Assembly (NCBI RefSeq): GCF_947494555.1
Contig: NZ_CANLVF010000001.1
Coordinates: 558,001 to 622,000 of the forward strand
Direction of reading: 5' to 3'
DNA from: an uncultured Roseibium sp.
GTDB taxonomy: Bacteria; Pseudomonadota; Alphaproteobacteria; Rhizobiales; Stappiaceae
Length of the DNA stretch: 64,000 nucleotides
In this document: one piece after another, positions 35,305 to 45,038 of the stretch
Position numbering within the stretch: position 1 is the first letter of the stretch
Layout of the letters: each line of letters starts with the position of its first letter
Notes under the pieces: generated by a model
Told to the model about the DNA's origin: nothing
The model's input: the letters and a program-made list of their open reading frames with translations, nothing else
Databases searched by the model: none
Translations under genes and position numbers: made by a program

Positions 35305-36180
35305 ATGAAATTGAACGTGATAGACACTTCGTTCGCCGGATGGGGAAGCGGTTTCCTGGGCGTACTGATCTTCAGCGGTTCGCTGCCGGCAACACGTGTT
35401 GCAGTCAGCGAGCTTGACCCGATGTTTCTGACGTCGGTGAGGGCGGTGATTGCTGCTTTGCTGGCATCTGCGATCCTGATGGTGTTCCGGCAACCCAGAC
35501 CGGAAAGATCCGATCTTTTGTCCCTTGTGGTCGTTGCGGCTGGTGTGGTCGTCGGATTTCCTCTGCTGACTGCAACTGCCCTTCAACACATCACTGCGGC
35601 CCATTCGGTTGTTTTCATCGGTCTGCTTCCACTGGCAACGGGTGTTTTCGGTGTCCTTCGCGGTGACAAAAGGCCAAAACCGCTGTTCTGGGTTTTCTCG
35701 GTTTTGGGCAGTTTGGCCGTTGTAGCGTTCGCGCTCCGGCAAAACAGCGACGTGTCGCTTTTAGGGGATTCCCTCATGATTGCCGCGATACTTGCCTGCG
35801 GTCTTGGCTACGCGGAAGGTGCAATGCTTTCCCGGCGCCTCGGCGGCTGGCAGGTGATCTGCTGGGCACTCGTCTTGTCTCTGCCCCTGATGCTGGTCTT
35901 TGCACTCTTCTTCCGGCCGGACACCCTGGCGGGACTATCGGTGCCCGTCTGGATCAGCGTTGGATATGTCTCGCTGTTTTCCATGTTGATCGGCTTTTTC
36001 TTCTGGTACCGGGGGCTCGCACTGGGTGGGACGGCCGGGGTAGGTCAGCTGCAACTGCTCCAACCTTTCTTCGGCCTGATCCTCTCAGCCCTCCTGTTGT
36101 CGGAACCGACGCCTCCGCTCATGATTGCGGTGACCGTTTTCGTCGTCCTTTGTGTTGCCGGCGCGAAACGGTTCTCGTGA
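35305..36180 (+). CDS. DMT-superfamily EamA transporter
   Basis: A 291-residue permease with ten predicted helices in two EamA repeats. The first starts SFAGWGSGFLGVLIFSGSLP with TRVAVSELDPMFLTSVRAVIA; the second starts LGYAEGAMLSRRLGGWQVICW and ends LLLSEPTPPLMIAVTVFVVL. It is an export carrier for a small metabolite, perhaps an amino acid, whose level is monitored by the divergent MocR protein. Confidence 0.9.
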   Translation: MKLNVIDTSFAGWGSGFLGVLIFSGSLPATRVAVSELDPMFLTSVRAVIAALLASAILMVFRQPRPERSDLLSLVVVAAGVVVGFPLLTATALQHITAAHSVVFIGLLPLATGVFGVLRGDKRPKPLFWVFSVLGSLAVVAFALRQNSDVSLLGDSLMIAAILACGLGYAEGAMLSRRLGGWQVICWALVLSLPLMLVFALFFRPDTLAGLSVPVWISVGYVSLFSMLIGFFFWYRGLALGGTAGVGQLQLLQPFFGLILSALLLSEPTPPLMIAVTVFVVLCVAGAKRFS

Positions 36181-36214
36181 AACCAGTGGCTTGCGTGTTG
36201 TTAGGCCACTGGCC

Positions 36215-37855
36215 TCACGCCGCCTTGGCCTTGCTGCGGCAGTAGCAGGAGGCGTGGATCGGGACGGTTGCGCGGGCGGCAGCCTTGTCTAGAAGCAGTT
36301 TGACATGACGGGCTTCCGTCAGTTCGCCGCGTCTGACAAGGCACTCATGCAGACCGTGGAGGCTCCAGATATTCTGGGGGTGCTGACAGGCGCGCGCCAG
36401 CGTGTCGTCCAGTCCGAGATCGGCACGGTAAACCGCTTCGGCTTCCTCGAAACGGCTGTCTTCCAGAAGCAGAGCACCTAGGGCGTGCCGTGTCGGCTGC
36501 ATCCAGCCCCAGGGTTCGTCGTAGAGCAGCGCGTCGTCGAGTTCCACCGACCGCCTCAAATGCGCCAGGCCTTCGTCGCGCTTTCCGGATTTGAAGGCGA
36601 TTTCGCCGTCCATCATCGCCTCACCAATGGCCAGAACCGCGTCCGCAGTATTGTTGAAGACCATTCGGCTTTCCGGCACCGCTTTTCTTGCCGCAACTGC
36701 GCGTTCACGCTCCTGTGCCGCATCGTCAAGGCGGCCCAGATTCGCCAGGGCGACCGCGCGTGCCTGATGGATCGCCGCGGTGGTGTAGCAGTAGAGTTCT
36801 CTGTCGTCGGGGAAAGGCTCGTTCAGAATTTCGCTCCACTGGCCGAAACGAACCATGACGTGGATCTTCTTGCCATAAAAGGATTCAAACAGATCAGGCA
36901 TGAAGCGAACGACTTCATCGGGCAGCATCCGCATCAGTTCTTCAGATGCCGCAAGCGCCTTTTCCGGCTGGCCGAGAAACATTGCGCCATAGGCCTCGAA
37001 GTGGACGTTATGGATGCGGTAGAGCGTGTAGAAGTTCTGCGGACCGGCGATTTCCTCGTATTTGCGGTCGACTTGTGCAGCCCGGTGGTTGCGCCAGACA
37101 ACATTTTGATATTCGCCGCAAAGGACATCGATGTGGGTCGCCATATGGCAAAGATGCCCGCTGTCCGGCACCAGGTCGACGAGACGATCGCCATGTTTCA
37201 GGGCCTTTTCAGGGGTCGGTGACATTTCCATGAGGTGGATATACATATGCAAGAGACCCGGATGGTCCCATGCAGCAGAATTCGCTTCGAAGGCGGTTTC
37301 GAGCGCCGCTTGCGCTTCCAGCGTTGACGCTCCTTCCGCCGGACAGCCATTCGGGAGATCCCAGAGCTGCCAGGGCGAGCGGTTCATCAGCGCTTCCGCA
37401 AAGACCGTTACGACATCGAGGTCGCTTCGGTGGGTTGAATAGACCTGGCGCATCGCGTCGGCAAACGCATCATGCCAGGGCAGGTAGTCCTCAACGGTCG
37501 GGTCCTCCGGAAAGCGTTTGCCGATGGCCTCGATCAAAGCAATTTCAACGGGCTGCAGCTTGCCGGAGCAGGCAAGGCCTTTCTCGACGATCTCCGCGGC
37601 TTGCTTCAACACGGCAACGCGCTCGTCCGGTTCAAAGAACTCCCACGGCTTGTTGTAGTTCGGGCCGATGGCATAGGCGAGGCCCCAATGCGCCATGCCG
37701 CATTCCGGGTCGATTTGAAGGGCTTTTTCAAAACACTCTGCGGCGGCCTCGTGATTGTATCCGTAGAGCCAGACCAGACCCTGATCGAAAAGGCGCTGTG
37801 CATCCGCAGAGGTCGTCGATACCTTCCGGGAATAGGTTCCAAGGTCGAATTCCAT
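36215..37855 (-). CDS. Large TPR-repeat protein
   Basis: A 546-residue cytosolic protein with several tetratricopeptide-type helices: AQRLFDQGLVWLYGYNHEAA, CGMAHWGLAYAIGPNYN, and a C-terminal LHGLHECLVRRGELTEA region. Internal HMATHIDVLCGEYQNV resembles a conserved His-rich stretch of this TPR family. It is a probable scaffold; no enzyme domain is seen. ATG at 37855 is preceded by GGGAGG. It is divergent from the RTX gene with a ~395-bp region between. The C-terminal CYCRS is another cysteine pair. Confidence 0.75.
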   Translation of the reverse strand: MEFDLGTYSRKVSTTSADAQRLFDQGLVWLYGYNHEAAAECFEKALQIDPECGMAHWGLAYAIGPNYNKPWEFFEPDERVAVLKQAAEIVEKGLACSGKLQPVEIALIEAIGKRFPEDPTVEDYLPWHDAFADAMRQVYSTHRSDLDVVTVFAEALMNRSPWQLWDLPNGCPAEGASTLEAQAALETAFEANSAAWDHPGLLHMYIHLMEMSPTPEKALKHGDRLVDLVPDSGHLCHMATHIDVLCGEYQNVVWRNHRAAQVDRKYEEIAGPQNFYTLYRIHNVHFEAYGAMFLGQPEKALAASEELMRMLPDEVVRFMPDLFESFYGKKIHVMVRFGQWSEILNEPFPDDRELYCYTTAAIHQARAVALANLGRLDDAAQERERAVAARKAVPESRMVFNNTADAVLAIGEAMMDGEIAFKSGKRDEGLAHLRRSVELDDALLYDEPWGWMQPTRHALGALLLEDSRFEEAEAVYRADLGLDDTLARACQHPQNIWSLHGLHECLVRRGELTEARHVKLLLDKAAARATVPIHASCYCRSKAKAA

Positions 37856-38250
37856 GTCGGCGCCTCCCACAGTGTGTCGGGACCCACCAAAGACCCGCAG
37901 TCTCCGAAATTGTCCCTGTGCTTATTCAGACGCTTGATTGCCCCAACGTCAAGTTACGATTTGATCCCGTCTTCCTACCCGGTTCCCGGCACGGGTTCGA
38001 TGAATTTGGTTTGGCTTTGAACGGAAATCTCAACGTTCGCAACAACATGTTTGCCAGCGCTTGTGTGGCAAACATTGTATTCGTATCTTGTGTTCATCTA
38101 TCTGAAAAATATGGAATAATTCTAAACTTGAACTTTTTGTTCAGGCTTTACCGAATGTCGATTGACATCTCATGCCTTGAGAAATAATTGGACCTGAACC
38201 ACCCAGCAGGCTCGCCAGGCAAATGTGTTTAATCAGTTTGGGAGCCTCTC
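37856..38250. other. 395-bp intergenic region between divergent genes
   Basis: AT-rich in its second half. It holds a TGAAC-TTTTT-GTTCA dyad around 38128-38143 and a strong-looking promoter for the RTX gene at 38162. No gene is supported. Confidence 0.5.
38162..38190 (+). promoter_or_regulatory. Sigma70-like promoter of the RTX/RCC1 gene
   Basis: TTGACA at 38162-38167 and TAATTG at 38185-38190 with a 17-base spacer; the ATG is ~60 bases further. The -35 is a consensus match and the -10 is imperfect. Confidence 0.55.
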
Positions 38251-41200
38251 ATGGCACGCCTTATTTCGCGCGTTCAAAACGGCATTCTGGTCGGAGACCA
38301 GCGCCTGGATCAACTCTTGCTTCTTCAGGATCTCGACGGCGACGGCGTTGCGTCCGGCGCAGGCGAGACGACGGTCTTCTTCGATGAGACCAATGTGTCC
38401 GGACTGTCTCTGCCAACCAACAATGTCTTCACGGTTCATCAGTCCGTAGACAAGTCCGTCTACATGGGTGACGGCACTGCCGATGCGGTCTTCAAACTGA
38501 ATGATTTGAACAATGACGGCGACGCGCAAGACGCTGGCGAAGCCAAGGTCTGGTTTTCGGCCGAAAACGCCGCCGGGTTCTCCACAATTACACCGAACGG
38601 TATCTACGAAGGCGCAGACGGTGCCATCTATGTCACAAACGCCGGCACTTCGTCGACACCCCAGGACGCGATTTACCGCACAGTCGATCTGAATGGAGAC
38701 GGTGACGCAAACGACGAGGGTGAGGCAACCCTCTGGCTGGACCTACAGACCGTTATCGACACGGCAGTACCGTTCGACATCAGCTTTGACGGCAATGTTG
38801 CGTATCTGAACGACCTGACCGGAGCCGCGACTGATGCGATCTACCGGATCGAGGACAAAAACGGCGACGGAACGATCCAGCGCGACGAGGTCACGACGTT
38901 TATTTCCGACGACATGAATTTTGGCGCACCGGTCGATATTGCCAATGCCACCTCCGTTGACGGTTCGCTTTATACGCTCACCTGGTTCCCCGAGTTCGGT
39001 GAAGAGCTGAAGCTCTACCGATTGACCGATCTGGACGGCTCAGGCCAGATCGACGATCAGTCCGAGGCAGTTGAGGTCTGGAATGCCTCGGCGATGCCGG
39101 AGGGCTTCGGCGCTGAGATCGGCTTTTCCGTTGCTGCCGACGAGGATGGCAACCTTTCGCTTACCGCCAACACGTTCCGTGCGGCGAACAACGTCGTCCG
39201 CCTCAGCGACTTGAACGGAGACGGCGACTATCTCGATGAGGGTGAAACCAGCGTATTCGGCTCATCCGACTTTGACGGGCAACTCAACAGGCCGCGTGCG
39301 GTCGAGTTTTATGAAGGCAAGGCTGAAGTCACCGTGGCAACAGCCGGGGCTGGAAACCATTTCTCCGTCTTCCTGGATACGGAAACAAACACCCTTTACA
39401 CGTCCGGTGAGAATGTCGTCGGCCAACTCGGTATCGGGACGACAGGTTTTGACGTGAAAACACCTGTCGAAGTCTCGATGCCGGAGGGTTTTGACAGCAA
39501 GATTGTGTCCGTTTCGGCAGGTTTGCTGCACACCACTTTCCTGACCGAGGATGGCGACGTTTACGCCTTCGGCTTCAACAATCGCGGGCCGCTTGGAACC
39601 GGTGATGAAGAGACACGTACGACGGCGACATTGGTCGAGGGGCTCGACGATGTGAACATCGTCACAATCGAAAACGGCAATAGCGTTTCCTACGCGATTT
39701 CCGATACCGGAACTCTTTATGCGTGGGGAACGAATTCCAACGGGCAGCTGGGGTTGGGCGATCAGGAAGAACGCCTTGAGCCGACCGTTGTCGAAGCATT
39801 GTCGAATGAAACCGTCGTCCTCGTGTCGTCCGGAACCGCGTTCACGCTCGCGCTGACCGCCGATGGCCAGGTCTGGGCCTTCGGCAGCAACACTGACGGA
39901 CAGCTTGGATCACCGGATGCCCTGGAAGATGACGGCACACCTGCGCGCCGGTCCATTGAGCCGGTCCTGGTCGAGGGGCTACCAAGCAACATCATTTTCG
40001 TTACCGCGGATACGAAAACCTCCTACGCCGTAACAGCCGACGGTCGCGTCTTTGGTTGGGGTGAGAGCCGCTATGGGCAGTTGCTACAGGGCACGGACAA
40101 TGGTGATGGCACATTCACAGCCGATACCACCGACGTGCTCGCACCGGTCGAACTCGTCGGGCTTCCGGGCAATGTCGTTGAGGTCAAGGGCGGGGCCCGC
40201 TGGGGAGCGGCGTTGACCGAAGACGGCGATGTCTACATGTGGGGCCCGAATGACGAAGGTCCGAGCGGCGGCCTCGACGGGGACCCTGCACTTGAGTCCG
40301 ATGTCTTCTTTTATCCGACGCTGATCCCGCAGCTCGACGACGTCAACATCGTCGAACTCCATACCGGACCGAACTCGCTGATCGCGGTTGCTGACGACGG
40401 ATCGGTCTTTACCTGGGGATCGAATTCGGATGGCCGTCTCGGGTTCTCGTCCGACGGTTCTGTCTATTTCCCGGTTGAAATCTCTCTTACCGGAGACGCA
40501 GAGCCCTTCCTGGTATCGGCATCGCCCGCCGACAACGAAGGGGACGTGTCGAACGATGCGGCTCTGATGCTCACATTCACCGAGGAAGTTGAGGCAGGTG
40601 AGGGTTTCCTCACGCTCGTCAATCGGGATACGGGTGAGAGGACGCAAATCGACGTCACAGATGAACGTCTCGTTCAATTCAACGGAACGGAAGTGATCGT
40701 GACCCCGCCCGAACATCTTCAGGCGGACGCCCGCTACGCCGTTGAAATCTCGGATGGTGCCTTCGTGGACCTGGATGGAAACAGTTTTGAGGGCATTGCC
40801 GAAGGCGATACGTCGACCTTCAATTTCACAGTCTCGGAAACGGCGGTTGCCTCCGAACAGGTCAAAGGAACACGCGAGGATGATCTTCTACGCGGCGGTG
40901 CCGACGATGACCGCATCAATGGCCGTGATGGCGATGACATCATCTCCGGTGCAGGCTGCAACGACAAACTGAATGGTGGCTGGGGCGACGACGATCTTCT
41001 TGGCGGTGAAGGCAACGACAAGCTGAATGGCGGCTGGGGAGACGACAATCTCTTCGGTGGTGAGGGTAACGACAGGCTGACCGGTGGCTGGGGTGAAGAC
41101 ATGCTGTTTGGCGGTGCCGGCAACGACCGGCTCTCGGGCGGCTGGGGTAACGATGTTCTCGACGGCGGCGCCGACGACGATCATCTCAGCGGAGGTACCG

Positions 41201-41619
41201 GCAAGGACGATATTTTTGGCGGTGAGGGTGATGACCGGTTGAAGGGGGACAGTGGCAACGATCTGCTTTCCGGCGGCGAGGGTAATGACCGACTTGAAGG
41301 CGGCAGCGGTAACGATATCCTCAATGGCGATACGGGCGACGATCTCCTGATCGGGGGCTGGGGTCAGGACACCTTCATTTTTGATGGCGGCAATGACGTC
41401 ATCAAGGATTTTGATCCCGGTTTCAGCTGGTGGTTCTGGTCCCGGCAAGGCGACAAGGTGTCGATTTCAATCGAAGGCGTCGACAGTTTCAACGATTTGC
41501 TTGCGACAGCTTCGCAGCTGGGGCGCGATACAGTGTTTGAATTCAGCGAAACCGACAGCCTGACCCTGAAAGACACATTCGTGTTCTTTCTTGATGGCGA
41601 CGATTTCCAGTTCGTCTGA
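38251..41619 (+). CDS. RTX-type secreted protein with EF-hand-like loops, RCC1 propeller and RTX repeats
   Basis: A 1122-residue secreted calcium-binding protein. Residues ~1-360 hold six D-x-(D/N)-G-D-G loops such as DLDGDGVASGAGE and DLNGDGDANDEGE. Residues ~365-745 are RCC1-type repeats (YAWGTNSNGQLGLGD, WAFGSNTDGQLG, FTWGSNSDGRLG), probably a seven-bladed propeller. Residues ~750-850 resemble a Big_5/Ig-like domain (VSASPADNEGDVS). Residues ~871-1040 hold many GG-x-G-x-D RTX nonapeptides, with frequent GGWGDD variants. The C-terminal ~80 residues act as the type I secretion signal; no N-terminal signal peptide is present, as expected for that route. Confidence 0.85.
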   Translation: MARLISRVQNGILVGDQRLDQLLLLQDLDGDGVASGAGETTVFFDETNVSGLSLPTNNVFTVHQSVDKSVYMGDGTADAVFKLNDLNNDGDAQDAGEAKVWFSAENAAGFSTITPNGIYEGADGAIYVTNAGTSSTPQDAIYRTVDLNGDGDANDEGEATLWLDLQTVIDTAVPFDISFDGNVAYLNDLTGAATDAIYRIEDKNGDGTIQRDEVTTFISDDMNFGAPVDIANATSVDGSLYTLTWFPEFGEELKLYRLTDLDGSGQIDDQSEAVEVWNASAMPEGFGAEIGFSVAADEDGNLSLTANTFRAANNVVRLSDLNGDGDYLDEGETSVFGSSDFDGQLNRPRAVEFYEGKAEVTVATAGAGNHFSVFLDTETNTLYTSGENVVGQLGIGTTGFDVKTPVEVSMPEGFDSKIVSVSAGLLHTTFLTEDGDVYAFGFNNRGPLGTGDEETRTTATLVEGLDDVNIVTIENGNSVSYAISDTGTLYAWGTNSNGQLGLGDQEERLEPTVVEALSNETVVLVSSGTAFTLALTADGQVWAFGSNTDGQLGSPDALEDDGTPARRSIEPVLVEGLPSNIIFVTADTKTSYAVTADGRVFGWGESRYGQLLQGTDNGDGTFTADTTDVLAPVELVGLPGNVVEVKGGARWGAALTEDGDVYMWGPNDEGPSGGLDGDPALESDVFFYPTLIPQLDDVNIVELHTGPNSLIAVADDGSVFTWGSNSDGRLGFSSDGSVYFPVEISLTGDAEPFLVSASPADNEGDVSNDAALMLTFTEEVEAGEGFLTLVNRDTGERTQIDVTDERLVQFNGTEVIVTPPEHLQADARYAVEISDGAFVDLDGNSFEGIAEGDTSTFNFTVSETAVASEQVKGTREDDLLRGGADDDRINGRDGDDIISGAGCNDKLNGGWGDDDLLGGEGNDKLNGGWGDDNLFGGEGNDRLTGGWGEDMLFGGAGNDRLSGGWGNDVLDGGADDDHLSGGTGKDDIFGGEGDDRLKGDSGNDLLSGGEGNDRLEGGSGNDILNGDTGDDLLIGGWGQDTFIFDGGNDVIKDFDPGFSWWFWSRQGDKVSISIEGVDSFNDLLATASQLGRDTVFEFSETDSLTLKDTFVFFLDGDDFQFV

Positions 41620-41631
41620 ATCGAGTGAAAA

Positions 41632-41658
41632 TCGAGGCGCGGTTGACCTGCGCCTCGA
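41632..41658. terminator. 9-bp-stem hairpin between RTX gene and GntR gene
   Basis: TCGAGGCGC and GCGCCTCGA enclose GGTTGACCT. It lies 13 bases after the RTX stop between two convergent genes; no T-run follows, so any termination may be factor-dependent. Confidence 0.5.
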
Positions 41659-41716
41659 CATCAGCAGATCCCACACGTTGGCCAGTACCAAAACTCAAGC
41701 GAATTTGTTTCAGGAT

Positions 41717-42472
41717 TCAGGCGGGTTTCAAAGCGTCCGCGAGCGATGAGCTCGGCTCTTTCTTCTCTCTCAGGTCCAGCCCGGAATGGAGGTCGATGAT
41801 GTGGCTTTTCTGGATTTCCTCAGCGCCCGGGCCGTCCTTTTCAGAAAAGGCTTTCATGAGCGCATGGTGCGCATGGCTTTCGCAGGTCGTGTCTGCTCGT
41901 CGCCAGTAAAGAGCGATAATCAGCGACGATCTGGAAATCAGGGACCGGACCATCTGAGACAGGACCTGTTGGTCGGCGATATCCGCAATAGCGATGTGAA
42001 ATGCGCCGGACAATGACAGCGCTTTGCCCATGTCCCCGGAATCGAGCGCGGCGTGTTCGGCGTCCAGATGCTTTTTCAATTTCTTGAGGTCCGCCGCCTT
42101 CATGACCTCGGCAGCAAGGCGGGCAATTCGAGGTTCGATGAGCGCGCGCGCTTCGAAGACTTCCTGCGCTTCGCGGATGCTGGGACGCGAAACGAATGCG
42201 CCGCGATTGCGGGCAATTGTGACAAGTCCCGAATGGGCGAGCGCCTGGAGAGCTGCGCGAACGACTGTACGGCTTGCGCCATAGATCTCGCCAACCTCGT
42301 CTTCCGACAATTTCATCCCCGGTGCCAGGCGGTGCTCGAGGATCGCCGAATGCAGTTCAAGGCATATGTCGTGTGTCCGTCCGGGTGGGAGCGGAAAGGT
42401 CTCGTGCGTGGCAGCGGCGCCAAACCCGTCTTGAACCGTCATCGATCTGGCCATGGAAACGTCATCATGCAT
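41717..42472 (-). CDS. GntR-family (FCD) regulator
   Basis: A 251-residue regulator with a winged HTH (LSEDEVGEIYGASRTVVRAA then LQALAHSGLVTIARNRGAFV) and an all-helical FCD ligand domain starting EAQEVFEARALIEPRIARLA, with His residues (GAFHIAIADIA, SHAHHALM) that would bind a metal and effector. It is divergent from the ABC-transporter operon and most likely its repressor. The start is uncertain: MHDDVSM at 42472 or the internal Met at 42454. Confidence 0.85.
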   Translation of the reverse strand: MHDDVSMARSMTVQDGFGAAATHETFPLPPGRTHDICLELHSAILEHRLAPGMKLSEDEVGEIYGASRTVVRAALQALAHSGLVTIARNRGAFVSRPSIREAQEVFEARALIEPRIARLAAEVMKAADLKKLKKHLDAEHAALDSGDMGKALSLSGAFHIAIADIADQQVLSQMVRSLISRSSLIIALYWRRADTTCESHAHHALMKAFSEKDGPGAEEIQKSHIIDLHSGLDLREKKEPSSSLADALKPA

Positions 42473-42694
42473 CTGCTGTTCGTACTCAAATTATAGCGCT
42501 CGGTGTGTCCGATCGCAAATCCGATCGTATACAATTTTTCATCAGTTCGTATTTAAAATGATTAATTTTTGTGCGCGTTTGCTCGAGGCGTAGCGACAGT
42601 TTTGTCGGTAAATGGCAGAAAACTGCGGTTCTTTTCGATTGGCACGCGAAATGCAGATCTGTGCGTGACTTCGCGAGATGCAAAGGTGTGCCTG
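42473..42694. promoter_or_regulatory. Divergent control region of the GntR gene and ABC operon
   Basis: Contains CCGATCG as a direct repeat (near 42509 and 42521), then a GTATAC palindrome in CGTATACAATTT. The FCD branch of GntR regulators commonly binds TNGTNNNACNA-like dyads, so these are the best operator candidates; AT-rich sequence after 42540 should hold the operon promoter. Confidence 0.4.
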
Positions 42695-43684
42695 ATGAAA
42701 AATACCGAAGACCTCGAACTGGTCGCAACGACCAAGCGTTATGGGGAAACGGTTGCCGTCAACGCGATCAGTCATCGGTTCAAGGCCGCAACATACTCCT
42801 GCCTCCTGGGTCCGTCCGGATGTGGCAAGTCCTCCACCTTGCGGATGATAGCAGGTCATGAGCATGTCAGCAGCGGCGACATTCTGCTGGGCTCCACCAA
42901 TATTACCGATCTTCAGCCTGCCAAACGCGGTACGGCGATGATGTTCCAGAACTATGCGCTGTTTCCTCATCTGAGCGTTGTCGACAACGTTGCCTTTTCG
43001 CTCAAGATGCGCGGCGTCGACAAGGCGACGCGCCGGGCGCAGGCGCACGAGCGTCTCGAGCTTGTCGACATGGCAGCTTACGCCGACCGGTTGCCGTCGC
43101 AGCTTTCTGGCGGTCAGCAGCAGCGTGTTGCCCTTGCGCGCGCGCTCATCACGGAGCCATCGGTTCTATTGCTTGATGAGCCTCTGTCGGCTCTTGATCC
43201 GTTTCTTCGTATCCGCATGCGGCTGGAGCTCAAGCGGCTTCAAAGGGAACTCGGAATTTCCTTCATACATGTGACCCACTCGCAGGACGAAGCGCTGGCA
43301 CTGGCCGATGAGATTATCGTCATGAATGACGGCGTGATCGAGCAGGCGGGCGCCCCCCGTGATGTCTTCAACACGCCGGTCACGGAGTTCGTTGCCCGGT
43401 TTATCGGCGGACACAACGTTCTTCATGTCGACGGGGCGCCGGTCGCCGTCAGGGCCGATCGTTTGCACGTCGCAAAGACCGCCGGCGAGGGCTCGGGCGT
43501 CGAAGCCAGCGTAAGAGACGTCGAATACCAGGGGGCCTCGGTCAACCTGGCTCTCGCGGTCAACGGTTTTGGTGACCTGACCGCGGCCCTCCCAGACCAG
43601 ACTTTCTTCAATGATCCGATCGAAATTGGCGCGACCGTCTTCCTGTCCTGGAAGCCTGAGGATGCGCATTACCTGGCGGCTTAG
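42695..43684 (+). CDS. ABC transporter ATP-binding protein (PotA-like)
   Basis: A 329-residue ATPase of the spermidine/putrescine or ferric-iron type. Walker A LGPSGCGKSST, Q-loop FQNYALFPHL, signature LSGGQQQRVALARAL, Walker B LLLDEPLSALDP, then a C-terminal OB-type TOBE region near DRLHVAKTAGEG. The ATG at 42695 follows AAAGGTG; an upstream GTG-like longer frame is not supported. It powers the two permeases downstream. Confidence 0.9.
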   Translation: MKNTEDLELVATTKRYGETVAVNAISHRFKAATYSCLLGPSGCGKSSTLRMIAGHEHVSSGDILLGSTNITDLQPAKRGTAMMFQNYALFPHLSVVDNVAFSLKMRGVDKATRRAQAHERLELVDMAAYADRLPSQLSGGQQQRVALARALITEPSVLLLDEPLSALDPFLRIRMRLELKRLQRELGISFIHVTHSQDEALALADEIIVMNDGVIEQAGAPRDVFNTPVTEFVARFIGGHNVLHVDGAPVAVRADRLHVAKTAGEGSGVEASVRDVEYQGASVNLALAVNGFGDLTAALPDQTFFNDPIEIGATVFLSWKPEDAHYLAA

Positions 43685-43745
43685 AACGCCGCCGAAAAGC
43701 CCGGAGTGAAGGGCCAAGACCTCCAAGGGGAAGAGGAGTAGAGCA

Positions 43746-45038
43746 ATGAGCAGCAAAGTAGACAGGAAAGGCGTCAGCCGCCGAAGCATTCTCAAGGGCG
43801 GTGCAGCTGCCGCGGGTGCCGCGCTCGGTTCAGGAGCCGTCACCGGTTTTCCGACAATCTGGGCTCAGAACATCAAGGATGTGACGCTCCGCCAGTTCGG
43901 TACTGGCGTGTCAAACCTGAATGAAGTTGCCGCCAAGGTGAAGGAAGATCTCGGTTTCACGCTTGAGATGACCGCACTGGACAGCGACAGCGTGACCCAG
44001 AGAGCGGCGACCCAGCCGAAATCCTTTGACATTGCGGACATCGAATACTGGATCTGCAAGAAGGTCTGGGGCGCCGGCAATCTGCAGCCGATGGAAACGT
44101 CCAAGATCAAGAATTACGACAAGATCGTGGGTATCTTCAAAAGCGGCAAACTGACGCCTGAATCCACGATCGCGCAAGGCACTGCGCCGCACACCGTCGG
44201 TTTCGTCGACGGCCCTGACGGCAAGACCTTCATGCCGGAAGAAACGGGCTGGATGACCCTGATCCCGACAATCTACAATGCCGACACGCTCGGTATCCGG
44301 CCCGACCTGATTGGCCGCCCGATCGAAAGCTGGACTGAATTGCTGAATCCGGAATTCAAGGGCAAGGCCTCCATTCTGGATATTTCCTCCATTGGCATCA
44401 TGGATGCGGCAATGGTGTGTGAAGCCATGGGTGAAATCAACTACGGCGACAAGGGCAACATGACCAAGGAAGAGATCGACCAGACCATGGCGATCTTCAC
44501 CGAGGCCAAAAAGAACGGACAGTTCCGCGCCTTCTGGAAATCCTTCGACGAGAGCGTCAACCTGATGGCGTCGGGCGAAGTTGTTATTCAGTCCATGTGG
44601 TCGCCGGCCATCACGGCGGTCCGTTCCAAGGGTATCCCTTGCGTCTATCAGCCACTGAAAGAAGGCTACCGCTCCTGGGGCGGCGGCATCGGCCTGTCCA
44701 AGAACCTGTCCGGCCTCGAGCTGGATGCGGCTTATGAATACATCAACTGGTATCTCGACGGCTGGGTCGGCGGCTTCCTGATGCGCCAGGGCTATTACTC
44801 CGCGGTTCCGGAAACGTCGAAGAACTATATGTCCGAAAACGAGTGGGGCTTCTGGTTCGAAGGCAAACCGGCAACGGAAGACATCGTCAATCCGTACGGT
44901 GATGTCATGGAAAAAGCCGGTTCCGTACGCGATGGTGGTGCGTTCCTGGAGCGCATGGGTGCCGTTGCCTGCTGGAACGCAGTCATGGACGAAAACCAGT
45001 ACATGGTGCGCAAGTGGAACGAGTTCATCGCAGCATGA
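43746..45038 (+). CDS. Periplasmic substrate-binding protein, Tat-exported
   Basis: A 430-residue solute-binding protein of the spermidine/putrescine-type family. Twin-arginine signal VSRRSILKGGAAAAGAALGSG is visible; the mature domain contains TLRQFGTGVSNLNE, ETGWMTLIPTIYNADTLG, a hinge region LLNPEFKGKASILDISSIG and a long helix AAYEYINWYLDGWVGG. Ligand identity cannot be read; position next to a racemase and FCD regulator favours an amino-acid or hydantoin-type compound. It lies 61 bases behind the ATPase gene with its own SD (GAGGAG). Confidence 0.9.
   Translation: MSSKVDRKGVSRRSILKGGAAAAGAALGSGAVTGFPTIWAQNIKDVTLRQFGTGVSNLNEVAAKVKEDLGFTLEMTALDSDSVTQRAATQPKSFDIADIEYWICKKVWGAGNLQPMETSKIKNYDKIVGIFKSGKLTPESTIAQGTAPHTVGFVDGPDGKTFMPEETGWMTLIPTIYNADTLGIRPDLIGRPIESWTELLNPEFKGKASILDISSIGIMDAAMVCEAMGEINYGDKGNMTKEEIDQTMAIFTEAKKNGQFRAFWKSFDESVNLMASGEVVIQSMWSPAITAVRSKGIPCVYQPLKEGYRSWGGGIGLSKNLSGLELDAAYEYINWYLDGWVGGFLMRQGYYSAVPETSKNYMSENEWGFWFEGKPATEDIVNPYGDVMEKAGSVRDGGAFLERMGAVACWNAVMDENQYMVRKWNEFIAA

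Noticed and set aside
40870-41370. RTX repeat stretch as a possible tandem DNA repeat or CRISPR
   Set aside because: Periodicity is explained by the coding GG-x-G-x-D nonapeptides; the DNA units are diverged.
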